Positions 7,151 to 8,032 of a DNA stretch of 8,032 nucleotides are shown piece after piece (the stretch's first letter is position 1; every line of letters starts with the position of its first letter). The notes under the pieces were generated by a model, which did not search any database, was not told the DNA's origin, and saw nothing but the letters and a program-made list of their open reading frames with translations. Source of the stretch: an uncultured Acidobacteriota bacterium. Its GTDB lineage: Bacteria; Acidobacteriota; Blastocatellia; Pyrinomonadales; Pyrinomonadaceae. The stretch lies in contig CADEEU010000166.1 in the NCBI GenBank assembly GCA_902826385.1, forward strand, positions 1-8,032, read 5' to 3'. A program made the translations under genes and the position numbers.

Positions 7151-7168
7151 TTGGACAGACGCGTCCAA
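7151..7168. promoter_or_regulatory. Inverted repeat just downstream of the minus-strand promoter
   Basis: TTGGAC (7151-7156) and GTCCAA (7163-7168) are perfect 6-bp arms around a 6-base spacer. The predicted transcription start is near 7174, so the repeat would cover roughly +6 to +24, a normal place for a repressor site or a 5' leader hairpin. Its function is an inference. Confidence 0.4.
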
Positions 7169-7180
7169 CTTGACACATAA

Positions 7181-7221
7181 ATTGTATAAGCAGACGGGGC
7201 TTTTGGTCAACAAGTTTTTTT
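7181..7221 (-). promoter_or_regulatory. Sigma-70-type promoter of the duplicated exported protein
   Basis: On the minus strand a TTGACC -35 (complement of 7205-7210) is followed after 18 bases by TACAAT (complement of 7181-7186); TATACA with a 16-base spacer is an overlapping option. An A7 tract (complement of 7215-7221) sits directly upstream of the -35 like an UP element. Transcription would start near 7174, giving a leader of about 97 bases that holds the inverted repeat and the tandem direct repeat. Confidence 0.65.
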
Positions 7222-7361
7222 GAAGTTTAACAATCAGGCCGACGGTCGAGGTTAATATCGCCCTAAAAGCCCTCAGTCAAAATCCGATCTCCGCTTCCGG
7301 AGTCTTGCCCCCGCAAACCGTGGACGGAAACAAAAAGGTCATACTTAAGCCACCCTCCTAC
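7222..7361. other. Non-coding part of the divergent region
   Basis: The stretch between the minus-strand promoter and the tRNA promoter region holds no credible gene. The only structure I see is a small hairpin, CTCCG (7289-7293) with CGGAG (7298-7302) around CTTC, without a U-run. Confidence 0.5.
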
Positions 7362-7391
7362 TTGCATCCGATTTGACCCATTTGCTAGTAT
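7362..7391 (+). promoter_or_regulatory. Possible promoter of the tRNA-Thr gene
   Basis: TTGCAT (7362-7367) and TAGTAT (7386-7391) are separated by 18 bases and lie about 36 bases before the tRNA. Each matches four of six consensus positions. The nearby TTGACC at 7373-7378 is a better -35, but has no -10 at a suitable distance. Confidence 0.35.
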
Positions 7392-7426
7392 CCTCGATTG
7401 CGGTCGCATCACACCAGACCCAAATC

Positions 7427-7502
<76 letters not shown>

Positions 7503-7633
7503 ATGTTTTCAATAACTTACGCAAACTCGAAAGGCGAGATTTTCGATATCCCACCTGATTTCCCACCCAAAACTGTGAAAAGTTAGCTCTATTTGCAAAG
7601 AAAATCCGGACAAACCAAAAAACGAAATCAATT

Positions 7634-8032
7634 ATGAAAATCCTCCTAATGATCCTTGTCCTGGCCGCGTCCGCCGTGGCCCAATCAGTTACCGATGGAA
7701 AGGCCGTGATCTACGTCTATTCCTTATCCGCCGCCACAACTTTCGGAACGGTTAAGAAGCCGGTCTTTCTCGACGGAAAAGAGCTTGCCGATATTCGGCC
7801 GGAGCGGTACTTTATCGTGCTGGTCGAGCCGGGTAAACACTCGCTCCATCTGAAAAACAAAAAGCTCGGCGGAATCGAAAAGGATTTTGCCGCTGGCGAG
7901 ACATACTACATGAAGGTTGAATGGAGATCCGGGGCCGTGGTTTCTCCGAGTGGGTTTGTGAACGTGGCAAAAGATAATGCGGCCTTCGACCTTAAGCAAC
8001 TGAAGCCTGTCGATAAGAAAAACGACAAGGAT
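7634..8032 (+). CDS. Exported DUF2846-like protein, 3' end cut by the window
   Basis: A frame starting with ATG at 7634 stays open for 133 codons to the last base of the window, so the C-terminus is missing. A short clear signal peptide (MKILLMILVLAASAVA, cleavage before Gln17) shows export; there is no lipobox Cys, unlike the many DUF2846 lipoproteins. The mature part reads GKAVIYVYSLSAATTFGTV, KPVFLDGKELADIRPERYF, VEPGKHSLHL and GETYYMKVEW. That is the order expected for DUF2846: a strand with a Tyr-Val-Tyr core, a 'vdG..la.l..g.yf' block, then 'v.pG.h.l'. The family assignment is by pattern recognition. No molecular function is established for it that I can name. The C-terminal visible part is charged (KPVDKKNDKD). 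No clear Shine-Dalgarno precedes the ATG; the 131 bp between it and the tRNA hold no other gene. Confidence 0.87.
   Translation, partial: MKILLMILVLAASAVAQSVTDGKAVIYVYSLSAATTFGTVKKPVFLDGKELADIRPERYFIVLVEPGKHSLHLKNKKLGGIEKDFAAGETYYMKVEWRSGAVVSPSGFVNVAKDNAAFDLKQLKPVDKKNDKD

Noticed and set aside
6851..7213. 120-codon minus-strand frame overlapping the start of the exported protein
   Set aside because: It is in another frame of the same region and crosses the promoter, and its translation has no signal peptide or domain.
7526..7546. Hairpin CTCG-aaagg-CGAG followed by ATTTTC, as a tRNA terminator
   Set aside because: Four base pairs and a short T-run are too weak to call; an overlapping TCGAAA/TTTCGA pairing is equally poor.
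7724..7999. 91-codon minus-strand frame near the right end
   Set aside because: It is antisense to the DUF2846-like gene, which has a signal peptide and family pattern.

Overview
The window reads as ordinary chromosomal sequence from a free-living Gram-negative-type bacterium of mid GC content. Three envelope-directed proteins with Sec signal peptides, an MltD-like LysM lytic transglycosylase, a house-keeping Lon protease and several exported proteins of unknown function would fit an Acidobacteriota member (Blastocatellia-like). That placement is inferred from protein style only; no rRNA or other phylogenetic marker is present.

Layout, left to right. (1) 54-563 (+): a small exported protein of unknown function, converging on and overlapping by 20 bp (2) 544-1446 (-), a GntR-type regulator with an unusual ~220-residue C-terminal part. 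(3) 1474-1502: an intrinsic terminator on the minus strand. (4) 1527-3323 (-): a secreted GH23 lytic transglycosylase with LysM repeats. (5) 3324-3533: a 210-bp gap without a clear element. (6) 3534-5945 (-): complete Lon protease. (7) 5946-6111: a compact gap with a palindrome touching the lon start codon and a long stem-loop with a U7 tract on the plus strand. (8) 6112-7077 (-): an exported protein built from two similar halves, with a good promoter, a strong ribosome binding site and a GTG start. (9) 7078-7426: a ~350-bp divergent regulatory region. (10) 7427-7502 (+): tRNA-Thr(UGU) with encoded CCA. (11) 7634-8032 (+): the start of an exported DUF2846-like protein that runs off the window end.

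Four protein genes in the middle (GntR regulator, transglycosylase, Lon, duplicated exported protein) share the minus strand, but gaps of 80-210 bp and hairpins between them argue for mostly separate transcription units. The shared theme is envelope maintenance and protein quality control. I found no CRISPR array, mobile element, phage, toxin-antitoxin pair or defence locus. The most unusual signals are small: the structured 5946-6086 segment, the 12-bp tandem repeat plus inverted repeat in the leader of the duplicated exported protein, and that protein's tandem architecture.
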